From Gordonibacter urolithinfaciens (GTDB lineage: Bacteria; Actinomycetota; Coriobacteriia; Coriobacteriales; Eggerthellaceae): DNA of 64,000 nucleotides. Made by a program: the position numbers and the translations under genes. The notes under the pieces are model-generated. The model made no database searches and had not been told where the DNA came from. It saw only the letters and a program-made list of their open reading frames with translations. The stretch lies in contig NZ_LT900217.1 in the NCBI RefSeq assembly GCF_900199375.1, forward strand, positions 2,294,001-2,358,000, written 5' to 3'. Shown here in pieces: positions 24,461-41,856 of this stretch; the first letter of the stretch is position 1, and every line of letters starts with the position of its first letter.

Positions 24461-24515
24461 TAGAAATTGCGACTTTTCGCAGTTTCACGGATTTTCTTGA
24501 AGGAGGAAAAGCCTC

Positions 24516-32477
<7,962 letters not shown>

Positions 32478-32482
32478 CAATC

Positions 32483-32506
32483 GGGGGCGCGCCAAGGCGC
32501 GCCCCC
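32483..32506 (+). terminator. Terminator after rpoC
   Basis: GGGGGCGCGCC (32483-32493) and GGCGCGCCCCC (32496-32506) pair perfectly, followed by TCTT. It lies five bases after the stop codon. Confidence 0.8.
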
Positions 32507-32552
32507 TCTTCATGCGGCGCCCTGTCAGGTTCAAGAGATCGAAAGGCACGAC

Positions 32553-33041
32553 ATGTCCGATAAAACCTACCTTCCGGCCGGCGAGGTGCCGCCCGCCTCG
32601 CAGATCGGGGCCACGCTCGAGGCGCTCGCGGCCACCATCGCAGCGCGACGCGAAGCGGGGGAGGAGAGCTACACGCACCGCCTGCTCTCCGGTCCGGCCG
32701 ACGAGGTGCTGAAGAAGGTCATGGAGGAGGCGGGAGAGACGGCGCTCGCCGCCAAGGACGTGGAGTCCTGGGCCTGCTCGTCGCTCGCCGCCACGCTGGC
32801 GGTCGCCGGCGCGGACGCGGACGACGCGCTTTCCGTGGAGCTGCCGCCCGAGTACGATGCGGCGGTGGACCATCTGCGCTACGAGGCGGCCGACGTGGTG
32901 TACCACCTGCTGGTGGCGCTGGAGCGCTACGGCATCGGCCTCGACGAGTTCGCCGCCGAGCTCAACACCCGCATGACCGACGCGGAGCGCCCGCAAGGCG
33001 CCGTCTGCCTCCACGAAGAACACGTGAAAAGGGGGAAGTAA
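32553..33041 (+). CDS. hisE: Phosphoribosyl-ATP pyrophosphatase (HisE) with extension and insertion
   Basis: This 162-residue protein matches HisE (second step of histidine synthesis, phosphoribosyl-ATP to phosphoribosyl-AMP): SYTHRLLSGPADEVLKKVMEEAGE and LRYEAADVVYHLLVALE give the MazG-fold metal-binding acidic residues. HisE is usually about 90-110 residues. Here there is a 25-residue N-terminal extension and roughly 35 extra residues between the two metal-binding helices. It is not in a his cluster but sits one base before glmM, so a different nucleotide pyrophosphatase role is possible. Confidence 0.78.
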   Translation: MSDKTYLPAGEVPPASQIGATLEALAATIAARREAGEESYTHRLLSGPADEVLKKVMEEAGETALAAKDVESWACSSLAATLAVAGADADDALSVELPPEYDAAVDHLRYEAADVVYHLLVALERYGIGLDEFAAELNTRMTDAERPQGAVCLHEEHVKRGK

Positions 33042-33042
33042 C

Positions 33043-34377
33043 ATGGCACGACTTTTCGGGACCGACGGGGTTCGCGGGGTGGCGAACACGCAGCTCACGT
33101 GCGACCTCGCCTTCAAGCTCGGCCAGGCGGCCGTGGCGTTCCAGGGCAAGACCATCCTCATCGGCAAGGACACGCGCCTTTCGGGCGACATGCTGGAATC
33201 GGCCGTGGCGGCCGGCATCATGTCGATGGGCGGCACGGCGCTGCTGGCCGGCATCATCCCGACGCCCGCCATCGCGCTGCTCGTGCGCGAGCTGCACTGC
33301 GACGGCGGCATCGTCATCTCGGCCTCGCACAACCCGCCCGAGTACAACGGCATCAAGCTGTTCGACGCCCAGGGCTTCAAGCTGCCGGATGCGGTGGAGG
33401 ACGAGATCGAGTCGTTCGTGGCGAAGGGCGGTGCCGCGGCCGAGGAGCTGCCGGCCGGCGACGCCGTGGGCGTGGCCCTGCCGGTGGACGACGCCTGCGA
33501 GCTCTACATCGCGCACGCCGTGGCGACCGTGGCCGACGAGGGCATCGACCTTGCGGGCCTCAAGGTGGCGCTCGACGTGGGCCACGGCGCCTCGTGCATG
33601 ACGAGCGCCGAGGCGCTGCGCCGCCTGGGCGCGCACGTCACGGTCGTTAACGAGGACTTCGACGGCACCGACATCAACGTGCAGTGCGGCTCCACCCATC
33701 TGGGCCCCGTGCGCGACCTCGTGGCCGAGATCGGCGCGGACGTGGGTATCGCCCACGACGGCGACGCGGACCGCGTCATGCTGGTGGACGCCAACGGCAA
33801 CGAGATAGACGGCGACGTGGTTGAGGCCGTGTGCGCCATCGACCTCAAGGAGCGCGGGCTCCTGGCCGGCAACACCGCCGTGTCCACCGTCATGTGCAAC
33901 CTGGGCCTCGCGCATGCGATGCGCGACGCGGGCATCGAGCTCGTCCAGACGAAGGTGGGCGACCGCTACGTGCTGGAGGCCATGCGCGAGGGCGGCTTCG
34001 TCCTGGGCGGCGAGCAGAGCGGCCATATGATCTTTCTCGAGCACAATTCCACGGGCGACGGCCTGGTCACGGCGCTGCAGTTCCTCGCGGCCTGCAAACG
34101 CGCCGGCAAATCCATCGCCGACGCAGCCGCCGTGATGACGCGCTTCCCGCAAACGCTCGTGAACGTGCACGTGAACGACAAGCACGCCGTGGACAACAAC
34201 GCCGCCGTGGCCGCCGCCGTGCAGGCCGCCGAGGCCGAGCTGGGCGATTCCGGCCGCGTGCTGCTGCGCCCGAGCGGTACCGAGCCCGTCGTCCGCGTCA
34301 TGGTGGAGGCTGCCAGCGCCGAGGAAGCCGACCGCCATGCCCACGCCATCGCTGCTGTGGTGGAGCGCGAGGTGTAG
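33043..34377 (+). CDS. glmM: Phosphoglucosamine mutase
   Basis: This 444-residue enzyme converts glucosamine-6-phosphate to glucosamine-1-phosphate for peptidoglycan precursors. It starts MARLFGTDGVRG, has the phosphoserine loop ISASHNPPEYNGIK (active Ser near 97), the metal loop HDGDADRVM (near 240), the sugar-binding GGEQSGH (near 325) and the phosphate-binding RPSGTEPVVRVMVE at the end. The ATG is one base after the hisE stop, behind AAAAGGGGGAAG, so the two are co-transcribed. Confidence 0.96.
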   Translation: MARLFGTDGVRGVANTQLTCDLAFKLGQAAVAFQGKTILIGKDTRLSGDMLESAVAAGIMSMGGTALLAGIIPTPAIALLVRELHCDGGIVISASHNPPEYNGIKLFDAQGFKLPDAVEDEIESFVAKGGAAAEELPAGDAVGVALPVDDACELYIAHAVATVADEGIDLAGLKVALDVGHGASCMTSAEALRRLGAHVTVVNEDFDGTDINVQCGSTHLGPVRDLVAEIGADVGIAHDGDADRVMLVDANGNEIDGDVVEAVCAIDLKERGLLAGNTAVSTVMCNLGLAHAMRDAGIELVQTKVGDRYVLEAMREGGFVLGGEQSGHMIFLEHNSTGDGLVTALQFLAACKRAGKSIADAAAVMTRFPQTLVNVHVNDKHAVDNNAAVAAAVQAAEAELGDSGRVLLRPSGTEPVVRVMVEAASAEEADRHAHAIAAVVEREV

Positions 34378-34416
34378 CGCTGGACGCACGACGAGCCTCG
34401 CTGTCATCGCACTGCC

Positions 34417-34442
34417 CGAGGGCCCCGGAAACGGGGCCCTCG
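34417..34442 (+). terminator. Terminator after glmM
   Basis: An 11-base perfect stem (34417-34427 with 34432-34442) and a GAAA tetraloop, followed by CTGCAAAAAA. Confidence 0.8.
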
Positions 34443-34549
34443 CTGCAAAAAATGGAGGGGGCTTTGGAGCGGGTCCTTCTTTGCGGGAACCCCGGTTCGG
34501 AACGCTCGCCAAACGTCGTTCCCTTCCCCAGATACTTGTGATAAGCTAT

Positions 34550-34585
34550 TATAGGATTAGGTCTAGTAGTATACGGTATCCTATG
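34550..34585. promoter_or_regulatory. ATAGGAT / ATCCTAT inverted pair before the ABC transporter
   Basis: TATAGGAT (34550-34557) and ATCCTATG (34578-34585) face each other across 20 bases, in an AT-rich patch 70-100 bases before the substrate-binding gene. The core is the same as in the 39-bp operator at 7702-7740 (ATCCTATGACAA). Spacing differs, so the link is tentative. Confidence 0.35.
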
Positions 34586-34653
34586 AGGGATGCAGGGTGC
34601 AACTTGCGAGGCGCGGTCGCCTCCACGGTGCCAATCGATGAGGAGGATGCACT

Positions 34654-35793
34654 ATGAACTTTACGCGACGTAGTTTCTGCGCGCTCTCGGGCGTGGCGGC
34701 GGCTTCTGTGCTGGGTCTCGGCCTCGCCGGCTGCGGCGGCCAGGCACCCCAGGCCGAGACGAAGGCCGAGGGGCCGGCCGACGAGGCGTCCCAGGACTAC
34801 CTGACCCAGGGCAAGGGCGAGCACCTCGTGTGCGGCGTTACGGGCAAGCTCATCAAGATCGCCCCCGCCATCGTGGCCGACAAGCTGGGCTACTTCGAAG
34901 AAGAGGGCTGCGACGTGGAGTTCCAGCAGATCGCGCTCAACGACGCCATGACCGCGCTCACGAGCAACCAGCTTGACATGGACCTGTTCGGCGTCGTGCC
35001 CGCCTGCACCTATGTGTCGCAGGGCGCGAAGGCCTACATCTTCGGCGGCACCATCCTCAACGGCTCGGAGATCTGCGCGCTCGACTCGTTCGACCGCGAG
35101 CTCAAGACGGCCGCGGACTACAAGGGGCTGCGCATCGGCGTGAACCGCCCCGAGACCGGCCAGATGGTGTTCAAGGAGTGGCTGCAGGACGAGGGCCTGG
35201 ATATCAACGGCGGCGACGTGACGTTCACGTACTTCGACAACGACCAAGGCGGCTTCGAGGCGGTGAAGAAGGGCGAGTTCGACCTGTACATCACGAACAA
35301 CGCCCAGGGCTTCGTGCAGCGCGGCAACGGCATAAAGGTGGTCGCCACCGTCAAGCAGTACGCGGGCGATTACCCGTGCTGCCGCCAGAACTGCTCCGAG
35401 CAGGCGCTTCACGAGAAGTACCTGTCGCTCGTGGACTTCGAGACGGCCCTGCTGCGCGGCTACAAGACCTACAAGCAGGAGCCCGACACGGTCATCCCGC
35501 TGCTCGTGGACTACTCCGGCCAGGAGGAGGCCTACGTGCGCGCCGCCATGTACGGCACGGACGACTACGACAACGTCATGGACCCGTCGCCCGATCCCAA
35601 CAGGAACGCCGTCCTCAAGTTCTACGACACGCTGAAGAACATCGGCGAGATCGACAAGGCCACGGCGTACTCCATGGACGACTACGTGGTGACGTCGATC
35701 TACCGCACGGCGCTCGATACGCTGCTCGAGCGGGAGCCCGACGAGCAGCTGTGGAAGAACCTCGACCAGGCGTACGCGAAGAACAACGAATAG
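34654..35793 (+). CDS. ABC transporter substrate-binding lipoprotein (nitrate/sulfonate/taurine type)
   Basis: This 379-residue protein has a twin-arginine motif (TRRSF, 4-8) followed by a hydrophobic core and lipobox LAGC (Cys27), so it appears to be a Tat-exported lipoprotein. The mature part is a two-lobed binding protein of the SsuA/TauA/NMT1 class: KIAPAIVADKLGYFEEEGCDVEFQQ near 70, GLRIGVNRPETGQMVFKEWL near 155. A cysteine-rich PCCRQNC lies near 245-251. Gene order SBP-ATPase-permease is standard. The ligand is unknown; the cysteine cluster is unusual for the family. Confidence 0.87.
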   Translation: MNFTRRSFCALSGVAAASVLGLGLAGCGGQAPQAETKAEGPADEASQDYLTQGKGEHLVCGVTGKLIKIAPAIVADKLGYFEEEGCDVEFQQIALNDAMTALTSNQLDMDLFGVVPACTYVSQGAKAYIFGGTILNGSEICALDSFDRELKTAADYKGLRIGVNRPETGQMVFKEWLQDEGLDINGGDVTFTYFDNDQGGFEAVKKGEFDLYITNNAQGFVQRGNGIKVVATVKQYAGDYPCCRQNCSEQALHEKYLSLVDFETALLRGYKTYKQEPDTVIPLLVDYSGQEEAYVRAAMYGTDDYDNVMDPSPDPNRNAVLKFYDTLKNIGEIDKATAYSMDDYVVTSIYRTALDTLLEREPDEQLWKNLDQAYAKNNE

Positions 35794-35819
35794 CGGGCCT
35801 GCGGGCTATCGGGTACCAT

Positions 35820-35847
35820 GGATGCGGGCGCTCCGGCGCCCGCATCC
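35820..35847 (+). terminator. Perfect 12-bp hairpin between SBP and ATPase genes
   Basis: Arms 35820-35831 and 35836-35847 are exact complements with a TCCG loop. Inside an operon this likely reduces read-through or protects the upstream message, giving more binding protein than transporter. No T-run follows. Confidence 0.65.
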
Positions 35848-35877
35848 GGCGTTCGGAAACGGAGAAGGGGAGGGCGC

Positions 35878-36761
<884 letters not shown>

Positions 36762-36765
<4 letters not shown>

Positions 36766-37688
36766 GGCGCCTGTTCGGGAAGGAGTTCGCGTTCGCCCAT
36801 GTGCTGCTGGCGTCCCTCGTGCTCGTGGTGACGTGCATGCCGAACCAGCGCATGGTCACGGTGTCGTACTACCCGCTGCTCGCCGGCCTCGCCGTCATCG
36901 AGGTGCTCTACCTGCTGCGCCTGGCCGCGCTGCGCCGTCGCGGCGCGTTCTCCACGGGTCCCACCGACATCGTGGTGCTCGTATGGGCGCTGTTCATCGC
37001 GTGGGACGTGTGCGCCACGAAGCTCGACATCGCGCCCACCGTGATCGTGCCCGCGCCCGAGGCCGTGTTCAACGTGTTCTTCGCCCAGGCCGACGTCATC
37101 GGCGCCGACATCGTCTCGTCGGTCACGTTGCTGGTCATGGGGTATGTGGGAGGTCTCGCGCTCGGCGTGGTGCTGGGCATCGTCTGCGGGTGGATACCGC
37201 GGTTGCGGGCCATGTTCTTCCCGATAGCGAACGTGTTGGCGCCCATCCCGCCCACAGTGTTCGCGCCGTACCTCATCGTGCTGCTGCCCACGTTCCGCAC
37301 GGCGTCGTGCTTCATCATCCTGCTGGGCGTGTTCTGGCCGCAGTTCCTCAACATGGTGGTGCGCACGTCCTCGCTCGATGCCCAGCTGCTGGACAACGCG
37401 CGCACGCTGGGGGTGCGCACTTTCACCATGATCACGCGCATTATCCTGCCCTACGTGCTCCCCGAGGTGCTCAAGGGCCTGCGCGTGTCGCTGACCACCG
37501 CGTTCCTCATGCTCACGTTCGCCGAGATGCTGGGCGCGTCGTCGGGCATCGGCTACTTCATCAGCAACGCGAACAACTACGCCAACTACACCAACGTCGT
37601 GGCGGGCATCATCGTGTGCGGCGTGGTGGTGACGGTGCTGAGCTTCGCGACGGCCTGGGTGCAGCGCCGGTTCACCACCTGGCGATAG
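36762..37688 (+). CDS. ABC transporter permease (SsuC/TauC type)
   Basis: This 308-residue membrane protein has about eight hydrophobic segments. The first two are extra to the usual six-helix BPD core. The cytoplasmic EAA-type loop is near residues 205-235 (LLDNARTLGVRTFTMITRIILPYVLPEVLKGLR). It starts at ATG 36762 within the ATPase stop (ATGA) and completes the transporter. Confidence 0.92.
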
Positions 37689-37734
37689 GCAGCGGGCCGT
37701 GGCGGGCCCTGCCTGCGGCATCTTCTTAGTTGAG

Positions 37735-37762
37735 CGTAGGACAAGGGCCCTGCGCGTGCCGC
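37735..37762. repeat. Diverged copy of the 28-bp repeat found at 59047-59129
   Basis: These 28 bases match 59047-59074 at 24 positions. No inverted partner is seen here. It lies between the permease gene and the convergent radical SAM gene. Confidence 0.6.
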
Positions 37763-37847
37763 CCGTTGAGAGCGTCCTGCAGGTTGCGCAGGGCTGAGCC
37801 CACTCGGCCGATCGGGGGCCGCCTTGTTGCAGCCCCCGGAGCCGGGT

Positions 37848-38852
37848 CTAGCCGGAGTAGGGCGGGTAGAACTGCGACGGGCCCTCGTGGACGGGCCAGT
37901 CGGTGTCGAAGTAGATCTCGCGCACCTGGTCGACGGACAGGCCGCGCGTCGTCTCGGTGGCGGTGTCGCGGGGCGACGTGCCGCGCTCGGCCCACATGAT
38001 GTTGGCGCCGGCCTGGCCGCAGAGCTGGCTGGGCTCGTGCGTGCAGTTGCCGCGGATGCCCGGGCCGGTGGCCAGCGCGGTGGCGCCGGCGTAGGTGGCC
38101 AGGCGGCCGTAGCTGATGTTGCCATAGCGCTCGAACTCGGTTCCGGGCACGGTGTTGCGCCGCATGGCGCCGCTGAAGCCCACCTCGAAGTCGCGTGCGA
38201 GCAGGATGAGGTCGGCAATCTCCTCGGGCGTGTGCTCGGGGCCGATGGGGTCGATGCAGTTGCCCAGCACGAGCCCGGCGCTCTTCGCGGCCTCCATGGT
38301 CTTCAGGCGCGTCTCCACCTTGCAGCGCGTGAACACGCCCTCGCCCAGGCGCACCACGTGGTATACGCCGGCTATGCCGATGCGCACGAGCTCGCGCGCA
38401 TAGTCCTCGTCGAAGTCGGGCACGTTCGCGATGAGCGGGACGTCGGTGGAGAGCCCGGCGCGGACCGCCTGCGCCGTCTCCAGGAACTTCTCCTCGCCGT
38501 AGTGCACCGTGGTCACGAGGTAGAGCGCGTTCGCCCCGGCGGCCTCCATGGCCTGCGCCTCGGCGATCACCTGCTCGAGCGGGAAGATCTCGTGCGTGCG
38601 GAAGATCTTGTTCGATGCCGCGAACGAGCAGAACTTGCAGTCGTTCGGGCACGGCGCCGCGTCAAGGCCGATGTGCGCGTGGATCTCCGCCTCGCCCCCG
38701 CACAGCTGCGAGGTGAACGCACGGCCCGCCTGCTGGATGGCGAACGCCTCGGGCGAGAGGTTCTCCACCGACAGCAGGGCCATGATCTCCTTCTTGCCGA
38801 GCAGGCCGCCATCGAGCGCCTTGTTGATGATGCGGATGATCTCGGTGTCCAT
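37848..38852 (-). CDS. Radical SAM enzyme of the BioB/HydE-like group
   Basis: This 334-residue enzyme has the radical SAM cluster motif CPNDCKFC (C-x3-C-x2-C, near residues 68-75) preceded by a helical N-terminus, then a TIM-barrel and a C-terminal BATS-type region (GNISYGRLATYAGATALATGPGIRGNCTHEPSQLCGQAGAN near 245-290). It is related to biotin synthase, HydE and HmdB/PylB, but does not read as a true BioB and no biotin genes are nearby. ATG 38852 follows AAGGGGGAAG. Product unknown. Confidence 0.82.
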   Translation of the reverse strand: MDTEIIRIINKALDGGLLGKKEIMALLSVENLSPEAFAIQQAGRAFTSQLCGGEAEIHAHIGLDAAPCPNDCKFCSFAASNKIFRTHEIFPLEQVIAEAQAMEAAGANALYLVTTVHYGEEKFLETAQAVRAGLSTDVPLIANVPDFDEDYARELVRIGIAGVYHVVRLGEGVFTRCKVETRLKTMEAAKSAGLVLGNCIDPIGPEHTPEEIADLILLARDFEVGFSGAMRRNTVPGTEFERYGNISYGRLATYAGATALATGPGIRGNCTHEPSQLCGQAGANIMWAERGTSPRDTATETTRGLSVDQVREIYFDTDWPVHEGPSQFYPPYSG

Positions 38853-39172
38853 GGAAGTGCTTCCCCCTTGCGTCCGTAACGGCGCCACGCCGGCCCGGCA
38901 CAGCGCCGGGTTGCCTTGTTGGCCGCCAATGATAGATTACGTCCATTATACCCTTTCGAAGCATCGGAATTGCCCGAACCGGTGCGAACGTAACCAACCG
39001 GCGGAGGACCGTCAACGGATCGGCTGTCTTGATTGCGCGCGTCAGGGAGTCGTGGGATCGTTCTCGGCGCGGCACGGGACGCGGCCGCGACGCGTGCGCC
39101 GGTCGACCGCGGCGCGGTCGGACCGCGTTCCTGCCGCATCAGGAACTCATCTGAGCGGAAAGGCATCCCCCT
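38853..39172. other. Divergent gap between the radical SAM gene and the antiporter
   Basis: A 320-base gap with no gene. On the minus strand TATAAT (38945-38950) lies about 93 bases before the radical SAM start and is a plausible -10 without a clear -35. The antiporter ribosome site GGAAAGG is at 39157-39163. Confidence 0.55.
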
Positions 39173-40603
39173 ATGGAAGAGGAAAAGAAGGGCATCGGGC
39201 TGTTCGGCCTCATCGGCCTCGTGGTCAGCTCCTGCATCGGCTCGGGCGTGTTCGCCCTCACCGGGCAGATCGGCCAGGTGGCCGCCCCGGGCAGCGCTCT
39301 CGTGGCGTGGGGCGTCGTGGGCGTGGGCTTCCTCGCGCTGGCGCTCTCGTTCGCGAACCTGGGCGCGAAGCGGGCTGACCTGCACGGCATCTTCTCGTAT
39401 GCCGAGGAGGGTTTCGGCAAGTTCTCGGGCTTCATCAGCGGCTGGGGTTACTGGCTGTCGGCGTGGCTCGGCAACGTGGCGTTCGCCACCATCCTCATGT
39501 CCACGCTCGGGTTCTTCCTGCCGTACTTCCTTCCGGGCAACAACATCGGCAGCATCGTGGTGGCCAGCGTCATCATGTGGGGCATCACGTTCCTCGTCAT
39601 CCGCGGTGTTGAGAGCGCGGCGTTCCTCAACGCCATCGTCATGATCGCGAAGGTCGTGCCCATCGTGGTGTTCATCCTGTTCAGCATCGTGCTGTTCAAC
39701 GCCGGCGTGTTCACGGCCGACTTCTGGGGGCAGATGGCCGGCAACGCCGCCGCCATGGCGGGCGAGGGCGTGGACCTGGGCGGCGTGGGCGACCAGATAG
39801 TGAACTGCCTGATCATCATGATGTGGTCGTTCATCGGCATCGAGGGCGCCATGGTGGTGTCGGCCCGTGCGCGCAAGAAGAGCGAGGCCGGCAAGGCCAC
39901 GGTCATCGGCTTGGTGGTGCTGCTTTTGGTGTACGTGGGCGCGTCGGTGCTGCCGTTCGGGTATATGCCCTACGCCGAGATCGGGGCGCTGGACAAGCCG
40001 GCCATGCTGTATGTGTTCGAGAGCATGGCGCCGGGCTGGGGCGGAGCGTTCATCAGCGTGGCGCTCATCATCGCCGTGCTGGGGTCGTGGCTGTCGTTCA
40101 CCATCCTGCCGTCCGAGACCACGTCGCTCATGGCTAAGCACGAGCTGCTGCCGCCCGTGTTCAACCGGCTGAACAAGAAGGGCTCGCCGCAGATCTCGCT
40201 CATCGTGGTGGGCGCGTGCACGCAGGCGTTCATGATCACGCTCCTGTTCACCGAGGACGCGTACAACTTCGCGTTCTCCATGTGCACGGTGGCCATCGTC
40301 ATCACGTGGGCGTTCGCGGCGGCCTACCAGGTGAAGTTCTCGGCGCAGCACCATGAGTGGGGCCAGTGCGCCATCGGTATCGTGGCCGTTGCGTTCCAGG
40401 TGGTGGGCGTGCTGTTCAACGGCTGGTCGTTCCTGCTGCTCACGTGCGTGGGCTACATCCCTGGCTTCTTCTTCTACTGGCGGGCGCGCAAGGAGGCCGG
40501 CGCGAAGGCCCTCACCATGGGCGAGAAGGTTGGCATGGGCGCCATCTCCGCGCTCGGCGTGCTGTCGCTTGTGCTGTTGGCAATGGGCGTCATCAGCTTC
40601 TAG
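39173..40603 (+). CDS. APC-family amino acid antiporter (arginine/ornithine type)
   Basis: This 476-residue protein has about twelve membrane helices and the APC-family opening GLVVSSCIGSGVFAL with the glycine-rich unwound helix that binds the amino-group. The helix 6 region MMWSFIGIEGAMVVSARA (near 222-240) fits basic amino acid/polyamine antiporters such as ArcD/YdgI. Arginine-ornithine exchange would feed the arginine deiminase energy pathway common in Eggerthella, but those genes are not in the window. It is followed after 14 bases by an aminotransferase, which may act on the same substrate. Confidence 0.85.
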   Translation: MEEEKKGIGLFGLIGLVVSSCIGSGVFALTGQIGQVAAPGSALVAWGVVGVGFLALALSFANLGAKRADLHGIFSYAEEGFGKFSGFISGWGYWLSAWLGNVAFATILMSTLGFFLPYFLPGNNIGSIVVASVIMWGITFLVIRGVESAAFLNAIVMIAKVVPIVVFILFSIVLFNAGVFTADFWGQMAGNAAAMAGEGVDLGGVGDQIVNCLIIMMWSFIGIEGAMVVSARARKKSEAGKATVIGLVVLLLVYVGASVLPFGYMPYAEIGALDKPAMLYVFESMAPGWGGAFISVALIIAVLGSWLSFTILPSETTSLMAKHELLPPVFNRLNKKGSPQISLIVVGACTQAFMITLLFTEDAYNFAFSMCTVAIVITWAFAAAYQVKFSAQHHEWGQCAIGIVAVAFQVVGVLFNGWSFLLLTCVGYIPGFFFYWRARKEAGAKALTMGEKVGMGAISALGVLSLVLLAMGVISF

Positions 40604-40617
40604 GGAAGGAAACGAAC

Positions 40618-41796
40618 ATGGACATCGCACCGTTCGGGGTGGAGGACTGGCTCAACGTGCACGAGAAGAGCGCGACGCACGACATCGCGCAATCGACCAT
40701 CGCGTCGATGACGCTCGACGAGCTCGTGGCGCTGGGAGCGGCGCCCGGCATCGTAGCCGACGGGGCCGAGGCGGCCTTCCCGCAGGACGCCCGGGAGGGC
40801 GCCGCCCAGATGGACTTCTTCGCACGCCTGGGCGCCGAGAAGATGAACTACGGCTGGATCGAGGGCTCGCCCGCGTTCAAGCGGGCGGCGGCCGCGCTCT
40901 ACGAGCGCGTGGAGCCCGAGGCCGTGCTGCAGACGAACGGCGCGACGGGCGCGAACCTGCTGGCCGCGCTCGCGCTCGTTTCGCGCGGCGACCACGTGGT
41001 CGCCGAGTACCCCAGCTATCAGCAGCTCTACGACATACCGCGGGCGCTCGGCGCCGAGGTTGACCTATGGCGCATCCACGAGGACCGCGGCTGGTACCCC
41101 GACCTGGACGAGCTCGAGCGCCTCGTGCGCCCCGACACGAAACTCATCTGCCTGAACAACGCGAACAACCCCACGGGCACGTTCCTCGACCGCGCGTTCA
41201 TGGAGCAGGTGGCCGACATCGCGCGCAGCGTGGGCGCCTACGTGCTCGTGGACGAGGTGTACCTGCCCCTCGTGGGCACGGAGGACTTCGCCTCCATCGC
41301 GGATATCTACGAGCGCGGCGTGGCCACGAACAGCCTGTCGAAGACGTACTCGGTGCCCGGTGCCCGCATCGGCTGGACGGCGTCGAGCCCGGAGGTCGCC
41401 GAGATGCTGCGGCCGTACCGCGACTACACCATGATCTGCTGCGGCGTGGTGGACGACGCGCTTGCCGTGCACGTGCTGGAGAACCGCGATGCCGTGCTGG
41501 CCCGCAACCGCCCCCTGGTGATGGGCAACCTGTCCATCGCGCAGGCCTGGATCGACGACGAGCCGCGCGTGTCATGGGCGGCGCCGCAAGGCGTGTCCAC
41601 GTCGTGCATCAAGCTGGACATCCCCGAGGACGACGAGACGTTCTGCCTGCAGCTGCTCAAGGACGAGGGCGTGCTGCTCGTGCCGGGGAGCCGCTTCGAC
41701 CTGCCGGGCCACGCGCGCCTCGGCTACTGCGCCCCCGAGCCGGTGCTGCGGGCGGGCCTGGCCGGCCTCGGCCGCGCCCTGCGCCGCTTCGACTGA
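40618..41796 (+). CDS. Class I/II PLP-dependent aminotransferase
   Basis: This 392-residue enzyme has the fold-type I pattern: NGATGANLLAALAL near 103, NNANNPTG near 181 (cofactor-binding Asn), VDEVY near 211 and the Schiff-base lysine in SLSKTYSVPGARIGW near 241. The nearest group is the aspartate/tyrosine aminotransferase-like subfamily. It shares an operon with the antiporter, so an amino acid taken up by that protein is a likely substrate. The operon ends at the hairpin at 41818. Confidence 0.9.
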   Translation: MDIAPFGVEDWLNVHEKSATHDIAQSTIASMTLDELVALGAAPGIVADGAEAAFPQDAREGAAQMDFFARLGAEKMNYGWIEGSPAFKRAAAALYERVEPEAVLQTNGATGANLLAALALVSRGDHVVAEYPSYQQLYDIPRALGAEVDLWRIHEDRGWYPDLDELERLVRPDTKLICLNNANNPTGTFLDRAFMEQVADIARSVGAYVLVDEVYLPLVGTEDFASIADIYERGVATNSLSKTYSVPGARIGWTASSPEVAEMLRPYRDYTMICCGVVDDALAVHVLENRDAVLARNRPLVMGNLSIAQAWIDDEPRVSWAAPQGVSTSCIKLDIPEDDETFCLQLLKDEGVLLVPGSRFDLPGHARLGYCAPEPVLRAGLAGLGRALRRFD

Positions 41797-41817
41797 GCGG
41801 GCGGCGCGCCTGCAAAA

Positions 41818-41850
41818 GAACGGGGCCGATCCGCAGGACCGGCCCCGTTC
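41818..41850. terminator. Bidirectional terminator
   Basis: GAACGGGGCC (41818-41827) pairs with GGCCCCGTTC (41841-41850). It separates the aminotransferase from convergent ppk1. Confidence 0.75.
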
Positions 41851-41856
41851 TCGCCC

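Larger units (their letters stand above)
23687..24515. other. Long gap upstream of rpoB
   Basis: These 829 bases hold no credible gene. They contain an inverted-repeat element (23835-23995), a degenerate tandem repeat (24014-24224), a run of nine C (24247-24255) and the rpoB promoter. The ribosomal-protein genes that precede rpoB in many bacteria are absent here. Confidence 0.7.

Noticed and set aside
35818-35877. Upstream in-frame ATG for the ABC ATPase.
   Set aside because: It lies in the perfect hairpin and lacks a ribosome site, whereas GTG 35878 has a strong one.
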